DNA from: Kitasatospora cineracea | GTDB taxonomy: Bacteria; Actinomycetota; Actinomycetes; Streptomycetales; Streptomycetaceae | Direction of reading: 5' to 3' | Assembly: GCF_003751605.1 (NCBI RefSeq) | Contig: NZ_RJVJ01000001.1 | Location: 4,216,001 to 4,280,000, forward strand | DNA length: 64,000 bases | In this document: positions 41,806 through 50,466 of the stretch, one piece after another | Position numbering within the stretch: position 1 is the first letter of the stretch | How the letters are laid out: each line of letters starts with the position of its first letter | Notes under the pieces: generated by a model | Told to the model about the DNA's origin: nothing | What the model saw: the letters and a program-made list of their open reading frames with translations, nothing else | Database searches by the model: none | Made by a program: the position numbers and the translations under genes

Positions 41806-42354
41806 TCAGCTGCGGACGGCGGTGATGGTCAGCGGCTTCTGCGGGCGGGAGTCGGCGGGGCCGACGGTCAGGGCCAGGGTGCCGGACTCGGCCGTGTAGT
41901 GGGCCTGGATCCGGTCCGGGTACTCCTCGCGACCCTGGTAGGTCCAGGTGAAGGCGGCCGAGGCGTCGCCCGCCACGTCGGCCGGCACGTCGGCGGCGGT
42001 GCCGTCGCGGTCGTCGATGGTGAGTTGCAGGCGCTGCCCGGCCAGCGTCCAGGTGCCGGACATGGTGGTCGGGTCCTGGTCCGGCTCGTCGACGAACTCG
42101 CCCGTCCAGGTGCCGGATTCGGTCACGGTGAGGGTGGCGTCGTGGTAGTGCGCGTCGGGGGCGGAGACCTTCCAGGTGCCGGCCGCGAACTTGCCCAGCG
42201 CGACCACGGCGATCCCCGCACCGCCCGAGCCCGGCAGGGACTTCCCGCTGCACGCGGCGAGCGCGGCGGTGACGGCGGACGCGCCGAGCAGGCGCAGGGC
42301 GGTGCGGCGGGGCAGGACGGCGGTGGCGGCGCGCCAACTGGCGAGTGGTCCCAA
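41806..42354 (-). CDS. Tat-exported lipoprotein of unknown function
   Basis: A 182-residue protein. The N-terminus combines a twin-arginine motif (PRRTALRLLGASAVTAALAAC) with a lipobox (LAAC), so it is probably exported folded and lipid-anchored. The mature domain is beta-rich (GTWKVSAPDAHYHDATLTVT, then GTWTLAGQRLQLTIDDRDG), recalling lipocalin-like stress proteins. The TTG at 42354 is chosen because AAGGAG lies 8 nt upstream and it places the Tat motif correctly. Confidence 0.75.
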   Translation of the reverse strand: MGPLASWRAATAVLPRRTALRLLGASAVTAALAACSGKSLPGSGGAGIAVVALGKFAAGTWKVSAPDAHYHDATLTVTESGTWTGEFVDEPDQDPTTMSGTWTLAGQRLQLTIDDRDGTAADVPADVAGDASAAFTWTYQGREEYPDRIQAHYTAESGTLALTVGPADSRPQKPLTITAVRS

Positions 42355-42613
42355 GGGAGTTGCTCCTTGCTTCGAGGAACGGGCAGGGGGCGGGCGGCGG
42401 GACGGAGCGGCCGGACGGAGCGGCCGGACCGGGGCCGCATGCGCCGGTCCGACCGCCGGCGGTGCGCGGGACGTCCGCCCGTCCGCACCGGCCGGTTCCC
42501 TCCCCGCCGGGCCCCCGGTACCCGTCGGTGTGGTGGGCACCAGCATGGCCGCGCGCCGGGCCGGGCTGAACCCGGATTCGTCCGGGGTCCGGCCACCGCC
42601 CGGCTGCGGCAGG

Positions 42614-43969
42614 ATGGGGCCCGTGCCCGCACCGCCACCGCCCGTCCCGCCACCGCCCGTACAGCTACCGCCTGTACAGCTACCGTCCGCACCGCCCACG
42701 TCCTCGTGCCCCGCCGCGCGCGGGGCGCTGCGCGCGCTGCGGGGGTGGCGGCCGTGGCGGCCGTGGCCCGGTTCCGGGGGGTTGTCGACCACGGCGGCGG
42801 GGGCGGAACTCGCCGTGGTGATCGCGTTCGTGCTGATGCGGGCCGGGACGCTGCTGGAGATCCTGCCGGCCGCCCCGCGCGGGACGGCCCGGGCGACGGA
42901 CCCGGTGCTGGACGGGCTGCTGATGGCCGTCGCGCTCGCGCAGTCGCTGGCCATGTGCCTGGTGGCGGTGCGCCGGCGGCAGTACCCGGCGGGCGGGTGG
43001 GCATGGGCCGACGTGGCGGTGGCGATGGCCGTGCTGCTGGCCCAGCCCTGGTACCTGGCCCCCGAGGACTGGGTGGGCACCTGGACGGCCTGGGGCGGCG
43101 CGCTCAGCGTGAACGCGGTGTTCGGCGCGGCGATCGGCCTCCCGACCCGCGGGCAGACCGCCGCCGCGACGGCCGCGGTCGCGGCGGCGTACGCGGTGCC
43201 CGGCGTCGTCCTGTCGCACGCGCACGCCTCCACGGCGGCCAGCAACCTGATCGGCTACCTGGTGTTCGCGGTTGCCGCCCGGTCCTCCGCGACGTTCGTC
43301 CGCCGCCTGGGCCGGGACGCCGACGAGGCCCGCCGGCAGGCCGCGGTGCTGGCCGCGGAGGCCGAACGGGACCGGCACCGGCTGCTGCTGCACGACCAGA
43401 TCACCATCATGCGGCTGCTGGCCGAACCCGGCCTGGAACCGGGCCTGGTGGAGGTGCTGCGCCGACAGGCCGCCGCCGGGGCGGCCCGGGTGCGGCACTT
43501 CCTGGAGCAGTCCGACGCCGACCTGGCCGGCTCCGGCCGGGCCGAGGACGGCCCGTCGGCCGGGGAGCGGCCGGAGGTGATGCTGGCGGAGCTGGTGCGG
43601 CAGGCCGGTGAGGGCTTCACCGACCTGCCGATCGACTACGCCGTAGACCTGGCCGCCGACGTGCCCGTCCCGCCCGCCGTGGCCGGTCCGCTGCGGGCGG
43701 CGCTGGCGACGGTGCTGCACAACGTCCGGGCGCACGCCGCCGCCGGGCAGGTCGTGGTGCACGCCGACGCCCCGCCGGGGCTGGGCCGTTGGGAGGTCAG
43801 CGTCCGCGACGACGGCCGCGGGTTCGACCAGGCCCGCCGGCCGCTCGGCTTCGGCCTGCGGGTGCAGGTGAGCCGGGCGCTGGCCGAGGTCGGCGTGGAG
43901 TCCGAGATCCGCTCCGCGCCGGGCGCGGGGACGGTCGTCCTGCTGCGCGGCAGGCCGGCGGAGCGGTGA
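42614..43969 (+). CDS. Sensor histidine kinase
   Basis: About 451 residues. A Pro-rich N-terminus is followed by around six hydrophobic segments, a dimerisation region with phospho-accepting His in RHRLLLHDQITIMRLLAEPG, and a HATPase domain with N-box LHNVRAHAAA and G-box VRDDGRGFDQ. The start is uncertain (ATG 42545, ATG 42614 or GTG 42623); I use 42614. It lies 73 bp before a response-regulator gene on the same strand, so the two form a two-component system. The signal is unknown. Confidence 0.85.
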   Translation: MGPVPAPPPPVPPPPVQLPPVQLPSAPPTSSCPAARGALRALRGWRPWRPWPGSGGLSTTAAGAELAVVIAFVLMRAGTLLEILPAAPRGTARATDPVLDGLLMAVALAQSLAMCLVAVRRRQYPAGGWAWADVAVAMAVLLAQPWYLAPEDWVGTWTAWGGALSVNAVFGAAIGLPTRGQTAAATAAVAAAYAVPGVVLSHAHASTAASNLIGYLVFAVAARSSATFVRRLGRDADEARRQAAVLAAEAERDRHRLLLHDQITIMRLLAEPGLEPGLVEVLRRQAAAGAARVRHFLEQSDADLAGSGRAEDGPSAGERPEVMLAELVRQAGEGFTDLPIDYAVDLAADVPVPPAVAGPLRAALATVLHNVRAHAAAGQVVVHADAPPGLGRWEVSVRDDGRGFDQARRPLGFGLRVQVSRALAEVGVESEIRSAPGAGTVVLLRGRPAER

Positions 43970-44042
43970 GCGCCGACCGGCAGGTGGCCAACCACCTTGT
44001 GGATGAAGGGACTTGTCGAGTGCGTGGAAGGACGGAACCGGA

Positions 44043-44732
44043 GTGACCCCCTCGCGTGGACCCAACGCCCCGGCCGAGGAAGGCAGTCGGGTGGCCGTGG
44101 TGGACGACGACACGGTCATTCGGGAGGGACTGCCGTACCTGCTGCCGGAGTTGCGGGTGGTGCTGGCGGTCAGCAGCGTGGAGGAACTGCTGGCGGCCCG
44201 GCCCGCGGCGGACGTGGTGCTGCTCGACCTGGTGCTGACCGGCACCGGTCGGACCGGGGTGCGGCAGGGTGCGGCGGCGGTCGAGGCGGTGGCCGCGGCC
44301 GGGTACCGGGTGCTGATCTACACCAACGAGCGCCGCCGCGAGGTGCTGGTCGGCTGCATGGCGGCCGGCGCGCGCGGGGTGGTGCACAAGGCGGAGCCGC
44401 TGCCCGCGCTGGCCGGGGCGGTCGCCGAGGTGGCGGCCGACCGGGTGGTGATCACGCAGGCCCTGGTCGGCCTGGCCGAACTGGCCGAACGGCGCGGCGG
44501 GCTACCGAGTCTGACGGACCGTCAGCGCGAGGTGCTCTCGGCCAGGGCCCGCGGCGAGGCGTTCCGCAGCATTGCCGAGCGGCTGTTCATCGGCAAGAAG
44601 ACCGCCGAGGAGCACATGTCCGTGGTGACCGCGAAGTTCGCGGACTTCCTGCGCGACCACTCCCCGGCCGACCTGGAACGCGAACTCGGCCTCGGCCCGG
44701 GCGACTTGCTGGACCCGCGCCGACCCCGCTGA
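44043..44732 (+). CDS. NarL/LuxR-type response regulator
   Basis: A 229-residue regulator. The receiver domain has the acidic triad start VAVVDDDTVIREGL, phospho-Asp in DVVLLDLVLTG and the switch Lys in GVVHKAEPL. The C-terminal helix-turn-helix reads SLTDRQREVLSARARGEAFR and later FIGKKTAEEHMSVV. GTG 44043 is preceded by an AAGGA site; an in-frame TTG at 44013 would add ten residues. It is the partner of the histidine kinase just upstream. Confidence 0.88.
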   Translation: MTPSRGPNAPAEEGSRVAVVDDDTVIREGLPYLLPELRVVLAVSSVEELLAARPAADVVLLDLVLTGTGRTGVRQGAAAVEAVAAAGYRVLIYTNERRREVLVGCMAAGARGVVHKAEPLPALAGAVAEVAADRVVITQALVGLAELAERRGGLPSLTDRQREVLSARARGEAFRSIAERLFIGKKTAEEHMSVVTAKFADFLRDHSPADLERELGLGPGDLLDPRRPR

Positions 44733-44826
44733 GCCGCCCCCGCTGAGCCGCCCCTGCCGAACCGCCCCCGACCCCCGGCCCCGCGACCCCCCCTCGGCCC
44801 CGCGACCGCCGCTTCGTCGCCGGACG

Positions 44827-45519
44827 TCAGTGCTCCAGGTCGGCGCGCATCAGGACGAACTGCTCGGCGGCGTCGGCCGGCGCGGTGCCGGGGAACAGGG
44901 CGACGCCGGCGGTGCTGTTGTCGACCCAGCCGCACAGGGTGTCGGAGCCGAGCGGGAAGCACTCCAGGTTGCCGCCGAGCGGGCCGGCCGGGTACTGGGC
45001 GGAGCCGCCGGGGTCGCCGGTGGAGCCCTCGCCGTGCGCGTAGTCGATCAGGCCGCGCCACAGGTGCTCGCGGCGCCTGCTGGGGTCCTCGGGCACGTTG
45101 TCGACCCCGGCGAACAGCACCGAACGGCCCGAACCACCCGCCTTGGGAAGGTAGTTGGCCTCCACCAGGGTCATCCCCTCGCGCATCTCGCCCGGGTCCA
45201 CCGGCACGTCGCTCAGCTGGGCGTCCCCGGTCGCCCGGGCCAGCCCGCCGGCCGTGCGCGCCTCGGTCAGGGTGTGCTTGCCGCCCGGGTAGACCGGTCT
45301 GCTGGACGAGGGCGCGGCCCCCGTGGACGGCGGCGCGGCGGGCGAGGACTTCGCCGCCGCGGGCGAGGACTTCGGGGCGCTCGCCGCGGGCGAGAGCGCG
45401 GGCGAGGCCGCGTCCCCGCCGTCCGTCCCCTCCGGGTCGCAGGCGGCGAGGGCGAGCACCGCGGCCAGCGCCGAGGCGGCGAGCAGGGCGCGGGCGGCGA
45501 GTGGCTGACGTCCGGTCAT
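44827..45519 (-). CDS. Lipoprotein of unknown function (CDPEGTD type)
   Basis: A 230-residue lipoprotein with lipobox LAAC and a mature N-terminus CDPEGTDGGDAA. A long Ala/Ser/Pro/Lys linker leads to a globular part (LTEARTAGGLARATGDAQLS, GNLECFPLGSDTLCGWVDNS). The same CDPEGTD start occurs in the lipoprotein at 48998, so the two are probably distant paralogues. AGGAGAA precedes the ATG. Confidence 0.75.
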   Translation of the reverse strand: MTGRQPLAARALLAASALAAVLALAACDPEGTDGGDAASPALSPAASAPKSSPAAAKSSPAAPPSTGAAPSSSRPVYPGGKHTLTEARTAGGLARATGDAQLSDVPVDPGEMREGMTLVEANYLPKAGGSGRSVLFAGVDNVPEDPSRRREHLWRGLIDYAHGEGSTGDPGGSAQYPAGPLGGNLECFPLGSDTLCGWVDNSTAGVALFPGTAPADAAEQFVLMRADLEH

Positions 45520-45821
45520 GACGGGAGTTCTCCTGTGGGGTGCGTACGGGCGGAGGACGGCGCGGGCGGGCTGCTGGACCCGGGCACCGGTCACGGGCAC
45601 AGGACGCTACGGGCGCCGGACCTGCGGCCGGGGCGAAGACGCCGTTTCCGGACCGCATCGGGACCGGACGGTGACACGTCGCCGCCCGCCCGCGCCCGGG
45701 GCAACGGAAAACCGGTTGGCCCGGGCGCGGCCGGCGGCGATGATCGGGCGGGCGCGCGCCCCGGCGGGGCCGGAAGCGCCGCGCGCACCCGATGCCGAGA
45801 ACGACTCCAGGAGGAGACTGA
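45520..45821. other. Intergenic region without recognisable feature
   Basis: A 302-bp divergent spacer between the lipoprotein gene and the helical-repeat protein gene. Apart from the AGGAGG ribosome site at its right end I see no clear palindrome or gene. Confidence 0.5.
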
Positions 45822-47153
45822 GTGCACCCCGATCTCGCCAAGGCCCGTGAACTGCTCGACGCCGGTGACCCGCAGGGCGCCGTACGGGAACTGCGGGCCC
45901 GGGCCGAGAGTCTGACGGCCGGTGAACTCGCCCCGGCCGTCGCGGCGTTGGCCGAACTGGCGGGCATCGACGAGCTGTCGGCCGCGGCCGCCGCGCTGGC
46001 CGCCGACCCGGCCGGGCCCGGCCCGCTGTACGCGTACGGGTACGCCTGCATCGAGCACGGCCTGTCCGAGTTCGCCGTCCCCGCGCTGCGCCAGGCGCTG
46101 CGGGCCGGCACCGGGCCCGCCGCCGAGGAGCCCGGGCGGCGGCTGTTCGGCCGCTCCCGCCCGGCCGGGCCGGCCGTCCCCCCGCGGCAGGTGCTGCTGG
46201 AACTGGCCGTCGCGCTGGAGGACGGCGAACGGCACGCCGAGGCCGTGCAGCTGCTCCGGGAGCACGACGGGATCACCGGCGACTGGCCCGACCGCTACCT
46301 GCTGGTGCACAACGCGCTGATGGCCGGGGACCTCCCCCTCGCCCGCGAGGTCTTCGCCCGGCTCGCCGCCCCCGACGACACCTGGCGGCCCGCCGCCGAC
46401 CGGATCCGCCGCACCCTGGCCCGGGCCGCCGCCGTCCCGCCCGCCGGTCCGGCCGACCTGCGCGGCTGGCACCACGTACTGACCGGCGGCCTGCTCGCCA
46501 CCCTCTCCCCGTTCGGCCACGACGCCGGGATGACCGGCCGCTGGGCGTACCTGCAGGGCGGCTGGGACGACTGCCGGCTCGGCCTGGAGCGGCTGCGCCT
46601 GGTGCTGGAGGCCACCGGCCGCCGCCCGGCCGCCGTCGCGCTGCTGCCCGACCGGGGCAGCCAGGCGCTCGGCCTGGCCGCGGCCGAACTGCTGGGCCTG
46701 CCCGCCGCCCCCTACCGGCCGGGCACCCCGGACGCGCTGGTGCTGGCGTACGACCTGAACGAGGTGGACGGGGAGGTGCTCTCCGCGCTGCACGAGCGCG
46801 CCCCGGGCGAGGTGCTGTACGAGCACGCCACCTGCTGGACCGACACCCCCGCGGTGTCCGCGGACGTCTGCGGCCTGCTGGTGCAGCGGATCGTCGCGCC
46901 CTGGGAGCCGCGGATGGCGATGGGCGAGGACGGCGAGGTCACCCGTTCCCCGGCCGACGACCGCCCGGCCGAGGAGCTGGCCCGGGAGGTCCTCGCCGCC
47001 TCCGCCGAGCCCGACCCGGGCGACGGGGCGACCCCGCCCGACCCGGACGCGGCGCTGGCCGACTTCGCGGCCCGGGCCGCCGCCACCTGGGCGACCGGCA
47101 GCCGGGACCGGATCCGCTCGGCGGGCCCGGTCCGCAGCTCCCGCTTCGCCTGA
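45822..47153 (+). CDS. TPR-like protein of unknown function
   Basis: A 443-residue soluble protein. The first half is made of helical pairs of TPR style (AKARELLDAGDPQGAVRELR, QVLLELAVALEDGERHAEAV, LLVHNALMAGDLPLAREVFA). The second half is a separate domain (WAYLQGGWDDCRLGLERLRL, LAYDLNEVDGEVLSALHERA) that I do not recognise. The GTG start has a strong AGGAGG site. No partner gene is evident. Confidence 0.7.
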   Translation: MHPDLAKARELLDAGDPQGAVRELRARAESLTAGELAPAVAALAELAGIDELSAAAAALAADPAGPGPLYAYGYACIEHGLSEFAVPALRQALRAGTGPAAEEPGRRLFGRSRPAGPAVPPRQVLLELAVALEDGERHAEAVQLLREHDGITGDWPDRYLLVHNALMAGDLPLAREVFARLAAPDDTWRPAADRIRRTLARAAAVPPAGPADLRGWHHVLTGGLLATLSPFGHDAGMTGRWAYLQGGWDDCRLGLERLRLVLEATGRRPAAVALLPDRGSQALGLAAAELLGLPAAPYRPGTPDALVLAYDLNEVDGEVLSALHERAPGEVLYEHATCWTDTPAVSADVCGLLVQRIVAPWEPRMAMGEDGEVTRSPADDRPAEELAREVLAASAEPDPGDGATPPDPDAALADFAARAAATWATGSRDRIRSAGPVRSSRFA

Positions 47154-47161
47154 CGGCCGGA

Positions 47162-47210
47162 GCGTGCCGGGGGCCTGCCGGAGCGCGGCCCCCGGCAGGC
47201 CCCGGCACGC
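47162..47210. terminator. Long terminator hairpin after the TPR-like gene
   Basis: GCGTGCCGGGGGCCTGCCGG pairs with its complement downstream over about 19 bp with one bulge. It lies 8 bp after the stop codon, before a convergent gene. Confidence 0.75.
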
Positions 47211-47245
47211 CGCCGCCCGCTCGGCCGGGGGCCGGGCGGGCGGTA

Positions 47246-47306
47246 CGGGTGTCGGGGTCGGGTCGGTGTCGGGTCGGTGTCGGGATCGGGATCGGGATCG
47301 GGGGAG
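47246..47306. repeat. Short GGGATC / GGGTCGGTGTC repeats
   Basis: GGTGTCGGGTC-type units pass into four GGGATC hexamers between two convergent genes. Confidence 0.6.
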
Positions 47307-47313
47307 AGGGCGG

Positions 47314-47583
47314 CTACCTGCCGGGTCGGGACTTGCTCCAGGCCGGAGCCACGAAGGCGACCAGGACGACGGCGAAACCGATCTGCAGGAGGTGCCTGAT
47401 CCAGTCGATGCCGCCGGTGTGCCGCACGCCGATCCACCCGGCCACCAGGTTTCCGAGCAGAGCGCCGGCCGCGCCGAGCAGCATGGTCAGCCACCACGGG
47501 ATGGACTGCGGCCCGCGCAGGATCAGTTTGGCCAGCACGCCCAGCACGAAGCCGATCAGCAGAATCCAGAGGAGTTGGAACAT
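47314..47583 (-). CDS. GlsB/YeaQ/YmgE family stress membrane protein
   Basis: An 89-residue membrane protein with three helices (MFQLLWILLIGFVLGVLAKL, WWLTMLLGAAGALLGNLVAG, HLLQIGFAVVLVAFVAPAW). The pattern G-L-AKLI--G then G--GA-LG--VAG is that of the GlsB/YeaQ family, also called transglycosylase-associated and linked to general stress. Family membership is clear; biochemical function is unknown. Confidence 0.88.
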   Translation of the reverse strand: MFQLLWILLIGFVLGVLAKLILRGPQSIPWWLTMLLGAAGALLGNLVAGWIGVRHTGGIDWIRHLLQIGFAVVLVAFVAPAWSKSRPGR

Positions 47584-47866
47584 CGGAGCCCAGCCTTTCC
47601 GGTCGGGTGCCGGCAGCCGGTCCGCACCTCGGCCGGTCGGTCGCGGAGAACCGTGCGCGGGGCCGCCGGCGGGACGGTCCGCACCAGCCATGATCGCGCG
47701 CCCCGGGCGCCCGGGCATCTCGGCGAACACCCGTCCGGCAGGTTTGCAAAGCCTCGGCAAAGGGTACCGGCGGTAGCCGAACCGGTGGGTCCGGTGATTG
47801 CGTCCGGACCGGGTGTGATGGGATAAACGACCTGAGCAGACATCAAGTCCTACGGGGGGACACAGG

Positions 47867-48862
47867 ATGGCAGCGGGCTTCGGCTACCAGGCGGGCGAAC
47901 TGGCGAAGATCCAGAAGGACTTCCAGGCGATCCAGCAGCGGATGGGCGAACTGTCCCAGCGGACCGGCCAGATCAAGGACGTGATGGCCAGGGCCGTCAC
48001 CACCGACCTCGCGGCGGGCGCCCTCGGCGGCGTCATCGGCTTCGGCGCGGTGGTCGCCCAGGTGCGCGAGCGGGTCAGCGCGATCGAGCAGCAGATGGCG
48101 GCCCTGGAGGCCACCAAGAACCAGCTCACCAAGAACCTCGGCAGCGACGTCAGCAAGCTCGGCGCCGTCGCCAAGGAGTACGCGGAGGCCGAGCGCCGGG
48201 CCCGCGAGGGCGTCGAGAAGCCCGGCAAGGGCGGCCACCCCGGGCAGCCGGCCGGCCCGAAGAAGCCCACCGGCGGTGGCGGCAAGCACGAGACCAAGCC
48301 CACCGGCCCGAAGAAGCCCATGCCGCACGGCCCGAAGAAGCACGACGGGGACGGCGGTGGCGGCCACGGCCAGGACCCGACGCCGACGGTCTCCCACGAG
48401 GGCGCCATCAAGGTCGGCGAGGTCACGTACGGCGGCGCGGGCAAGTACAAGAGCGGCGAGGCCGCCTGCCGCGAGTACATCGCCAAGGCGCTGGACGCGA
48501 TGGGCGTCACCGACCCGCAGGCCCGCGCGGCCTGGACGGAGGGCATGCTGACCATCGCCTCCCGCGAGTCCTCGTACAACGCGCCCGGCTCGCAGATCAA
48601 CGCCTGGGACAGCAACGCCCACGGCGCCATCGTCGGCGACGGCAAGCCCGCGAACTGCTCGCGCGGCGGCTGGCAGTGCATCCCGAGCACCTTCGCGGCC
48701 AACCACGTCAAGGGCACCTCCACCGACATCTACGACCCGGTGGCCAACGTCGCGGCGTCCATGACGTACATCCGCAGCCGGTACCACGTCTCGCCGGACG
48801 GGCACGACCTGGCCGGCAAGGTGCCGCAGGCCAACCCGCACCACAAGCCGCAGGGCTACTGA
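47867..48862 (+). CDS. Transglycosylase SLT-domain protein with WXG100-like N-terminus
   Basis: A 331-residue protein without a Sec signal. Residues 1-120 are helical (MAAGFGYQAGELAKIQKDFQ, IQQRMGELSQRTGQIKDVMA) and resemble the WXG100/ESAT-6-like helical hairpins of type VII substrates. A Lys/Pro/Gly-rich linker with repeated GPKKP follows. The C-terminal domain is a lytic transglycosylase: catalytic Glu in LTIASRESSYNAPGSQINAW, then GWQCIPSTFAANHVKGTSTD and VAASMTYIRSRY. This suggests a peptidoglycan-cleaving protein exported by a non-Sec route. No ESX secretion genes are adjacent. Confidence 0.83.
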   Translation: MAAGFGYQAGELAKIQKDFQAIQQRMGELSQRTGQIKDVMARAVTTDLAAGALGGVIGFGAVVAQVRERVSAIEQQMAALEATKNQLTKNLGSDVSKLGAVAKEYAEAERRAREGVEKPGKGGHPGQPAGPKKPTGGGGKHETKPTGPKKPMPHGPKKHDGDGGGGHGQDPTPTVSHEGAIKVGEVTYGGAGKYKSGEAACREYIAKALDAMGVTDPQARAAWTEGMLTIASRESSYNAPGSQINAWDSNAHGAIVGDGKPANCSRGGWQCIPSTFAANHVKGTSTDIYDPVANVAASMTYIRSRYHVSPDGHDLAGKVPQANPHHKPQGY

Positions 48863-48997
48863 TCCGGTCCGCCCCCGTCGCGGCCGTCCCCGTCCGGGGC
48901 GGCCGCCGCCCGGCCGGGTGGCCACACCGGCGCGGACCGGGCCCGTCCCGCCCCGCGCCCCCCTTCCGCCGTCCTCGAACTCCCAGGGATTGAATCC

Positions 48998-49801
48998 GTG
49001 CGTTCGCTCCGCCTCACCGCCGCCGCGGTGGCCTGCCTGTCCGCCGTCGCCGTCCTGACGGCCTGCGACCCCGAGGGCACCGACACCGGTGACAGCGCCG
49101 CCTCCGCCGCGCCCTCCACCGCGTCCACCGCCGCGCCCACCGCCGCGCCGTCCGCGGCCGGCTCCGCGTCGCCCGCCGCGTCCAAGAGCCAGGGCGCCCC
49201 CGAGGCCACCCCCGGGAAGGCCGGGCGGCTGCCCGCCGGGGTGTGGATCGACCCGAAGGCCGTTCCGCTGAACTCCGCCCTGCACTGGAAGGCCGGCCCG
49301 GCGAAGGTGCTCGGCGAGAAGGGCAGGCTGCGGATCGAGGAACTCTGCAAGATCCCGCGCGACGACTCCTTCGCCGAGGTCCCGATGGTGGAGACCGCCG
49401 CGCTGGGCGGCGCCGCCGGCGACTGGGCGGCCGACGAGACGATCGCCAGCTTCGGCTCCTCCGCCAAGAGCAGCGGCGCCGCGCAGAGCGCCTACGGCCT
49501 GCTCTCCGGCGTCACCGAGGGCCTGAAGGGCTGCGCCTCCACCGTGCCGGGCGCCACCGTCAAGGTCACCGTCGAGGACGGGATGACGGTCGCCGCGACC
49601 CTCACCGTGCCGCAGTCCGGCGGCGGCAGCACCGAGGTGCACGAGTACCTGACGGCGAAGGACGGCACGCTCGCCGAGCTGACCCTGCACGCCCAGCTGC
49701 CCAAGGGCGGCCACCCGAAGACCGCCTGGGCCGGCGGCTCCGACGACGCGGTGCTGAACCCGCTGGCCGCCCCGGTCTGCACCGCCTTCGCCGACTGCTG
49801 A
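48998..49801 (+). CDS. Lipoprotein of unknown function (CDPEGTD type)
   Basis: A 267-residue lipoprotein with signal ACLSAVAVLTAC and mature start CDPEGTDTGDSA, then a Ser/Ala/Pro linker and a globular domain (PLNSALHWKAGPAKVLGEKG, SSGAAQSAYGLLSGVTEGLK) of sensor-like or PknH-like style. The start is a GTG. The identical CDPEGTD motif appears in the lipoprotein at 44827. It ends before a strong terminator. Confidence 0.77.
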   Translation: MRSLRLTAAAVACLSAVAVLTACDPEGTDTGDSAASAAPSTASTAAPTAAPSAAGSASPAASKSQGAPEATPGKAGRLPAGVWIDPKAVPLNSALHWKAGPAKVLGEKGRLRIEELCKIPRDDSFAEVPMVETAALGGAAGDWAADETIASFGSSAKSSGAAQSAYGLLSGVTEGLKGCASTVPGATVKVTVEDGMTVAATLTVPQSGGGSTEVHEYLTAKDGTLAELTLHAQLPKGGHPKTAWAGGSDDAVLNPLAAPVCTAFADC

Positions 49802-49817
49802 GACCCGCCCCCCGGCA

Positions 49818-49853
49818 CCGGGCCGGTCCGCGCACCCGCGCGGGCCGGCCCGG
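49818..49853 (+). terminator. Terminator hairpin after the CDPEGTD lipoprotein gene
   Basis: A 16-bp stem (CCGGGCCGGTCCGCGC with its near-perfect complement) encloses ACCC, 17 bp after the stop. Confidence 0.8.
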
Positions 49854-49944
49854 CGGCGTTCCCGGCGGTGTCTCGGGCGGCGTTCCCGGAACCTTGCGGA
49901 ATTCTTCACCGGACACCCCTCGACCGATGCCTCTCATTCAGAGC

Positions 49945-49957
49945 TAAAATCGGAGGG
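49945..49957 (+). promoter_or_regulatory. -10 box of the MarR-ABC operon with leaderless start
   Basis: TAAAAT at 49945-49950 is a near-perfect -10 box, and the GTG start codon begins 6 nt later. A GGAGG overlaps this gap but is too close to serve the GTG, so a leaderless mRNA is likely. No convincing -35 box is visible. Confidence 0.5.
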
Positions 49958-50466
49958 TGAGCGAACAACCGGAGCGAGCCCCGGAGAGCACCGAGACCAC
50001 CGACACCGCGGAGCCCGAGGAGCTGGCCGCGCTGCTGGTCGGCATCCAGCGGCTGATCCGCCGCCAGCTGCGTGCCGGGCTGGCCGGGCCGCGGCTGCGC
50101 GGCGCCCAGGTCGAGCTGCTGCGGCTGGTCGCGGACACCCCCGGGATGCGGGTCTCCGAGGCGGCCGAGGAGCTGTTCCTGGCCGGGAACTCGGTGTCCA
50201 CCCTGGTCAACCAGCTGGTCGGCCAGGGCCTGCTGCGCCGCGAGAGCGACCCGGCCGACGGCCGGGCGGTGCTGCTGCACGCCACCGGGGAGGCCGTCGA
50301 TCGGCTGGCCGCCTGGCGGGTCCGGCGGGCCGAACTGGTCGGCGAGGTGGTGGCGGAACTCGACCCGGCGGACCGGGCGGCCCTGACGGCCGCGGTGCCC
50401 GCCCTGCGCGCGGTCGCGTCCGGGCTGCGGGCCCGGGCGGCCGCAGAGGGGAGTGCGGAGAGATGA
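49957..50466 (+). CDS. MarR family regulator of the downstream ABC exporter
   Basis: A 169-residue MarR protein: LRGAQVELLRLVADTPGMRV, SEAAEELFLAGNSVSTLVNQ, and wing RRESDPADGRAVLLHATGEA. Its stop overlaps the ATG of the ABC ATPase gene (ATGA), so all three genes form one operon. A MarR-ABC-permease operon of this kind usually exports a drug or metabolite that relieves repression. Confidence 0.9.
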   Translation: MSEQPERAPESTETTDTAEPEELAALLVGIQRLIRRQLRAGLAGPRLRGAQVELLRLVADTPGMRVSEAAEELFLAGNSVSTLVNQLVGQGLLRRESDPADGRAVLLHATGEAVDRLAAWRVRRAELVGEVVAELDPADRAALTAAVPALRAVASGLRARAAAEGSAER

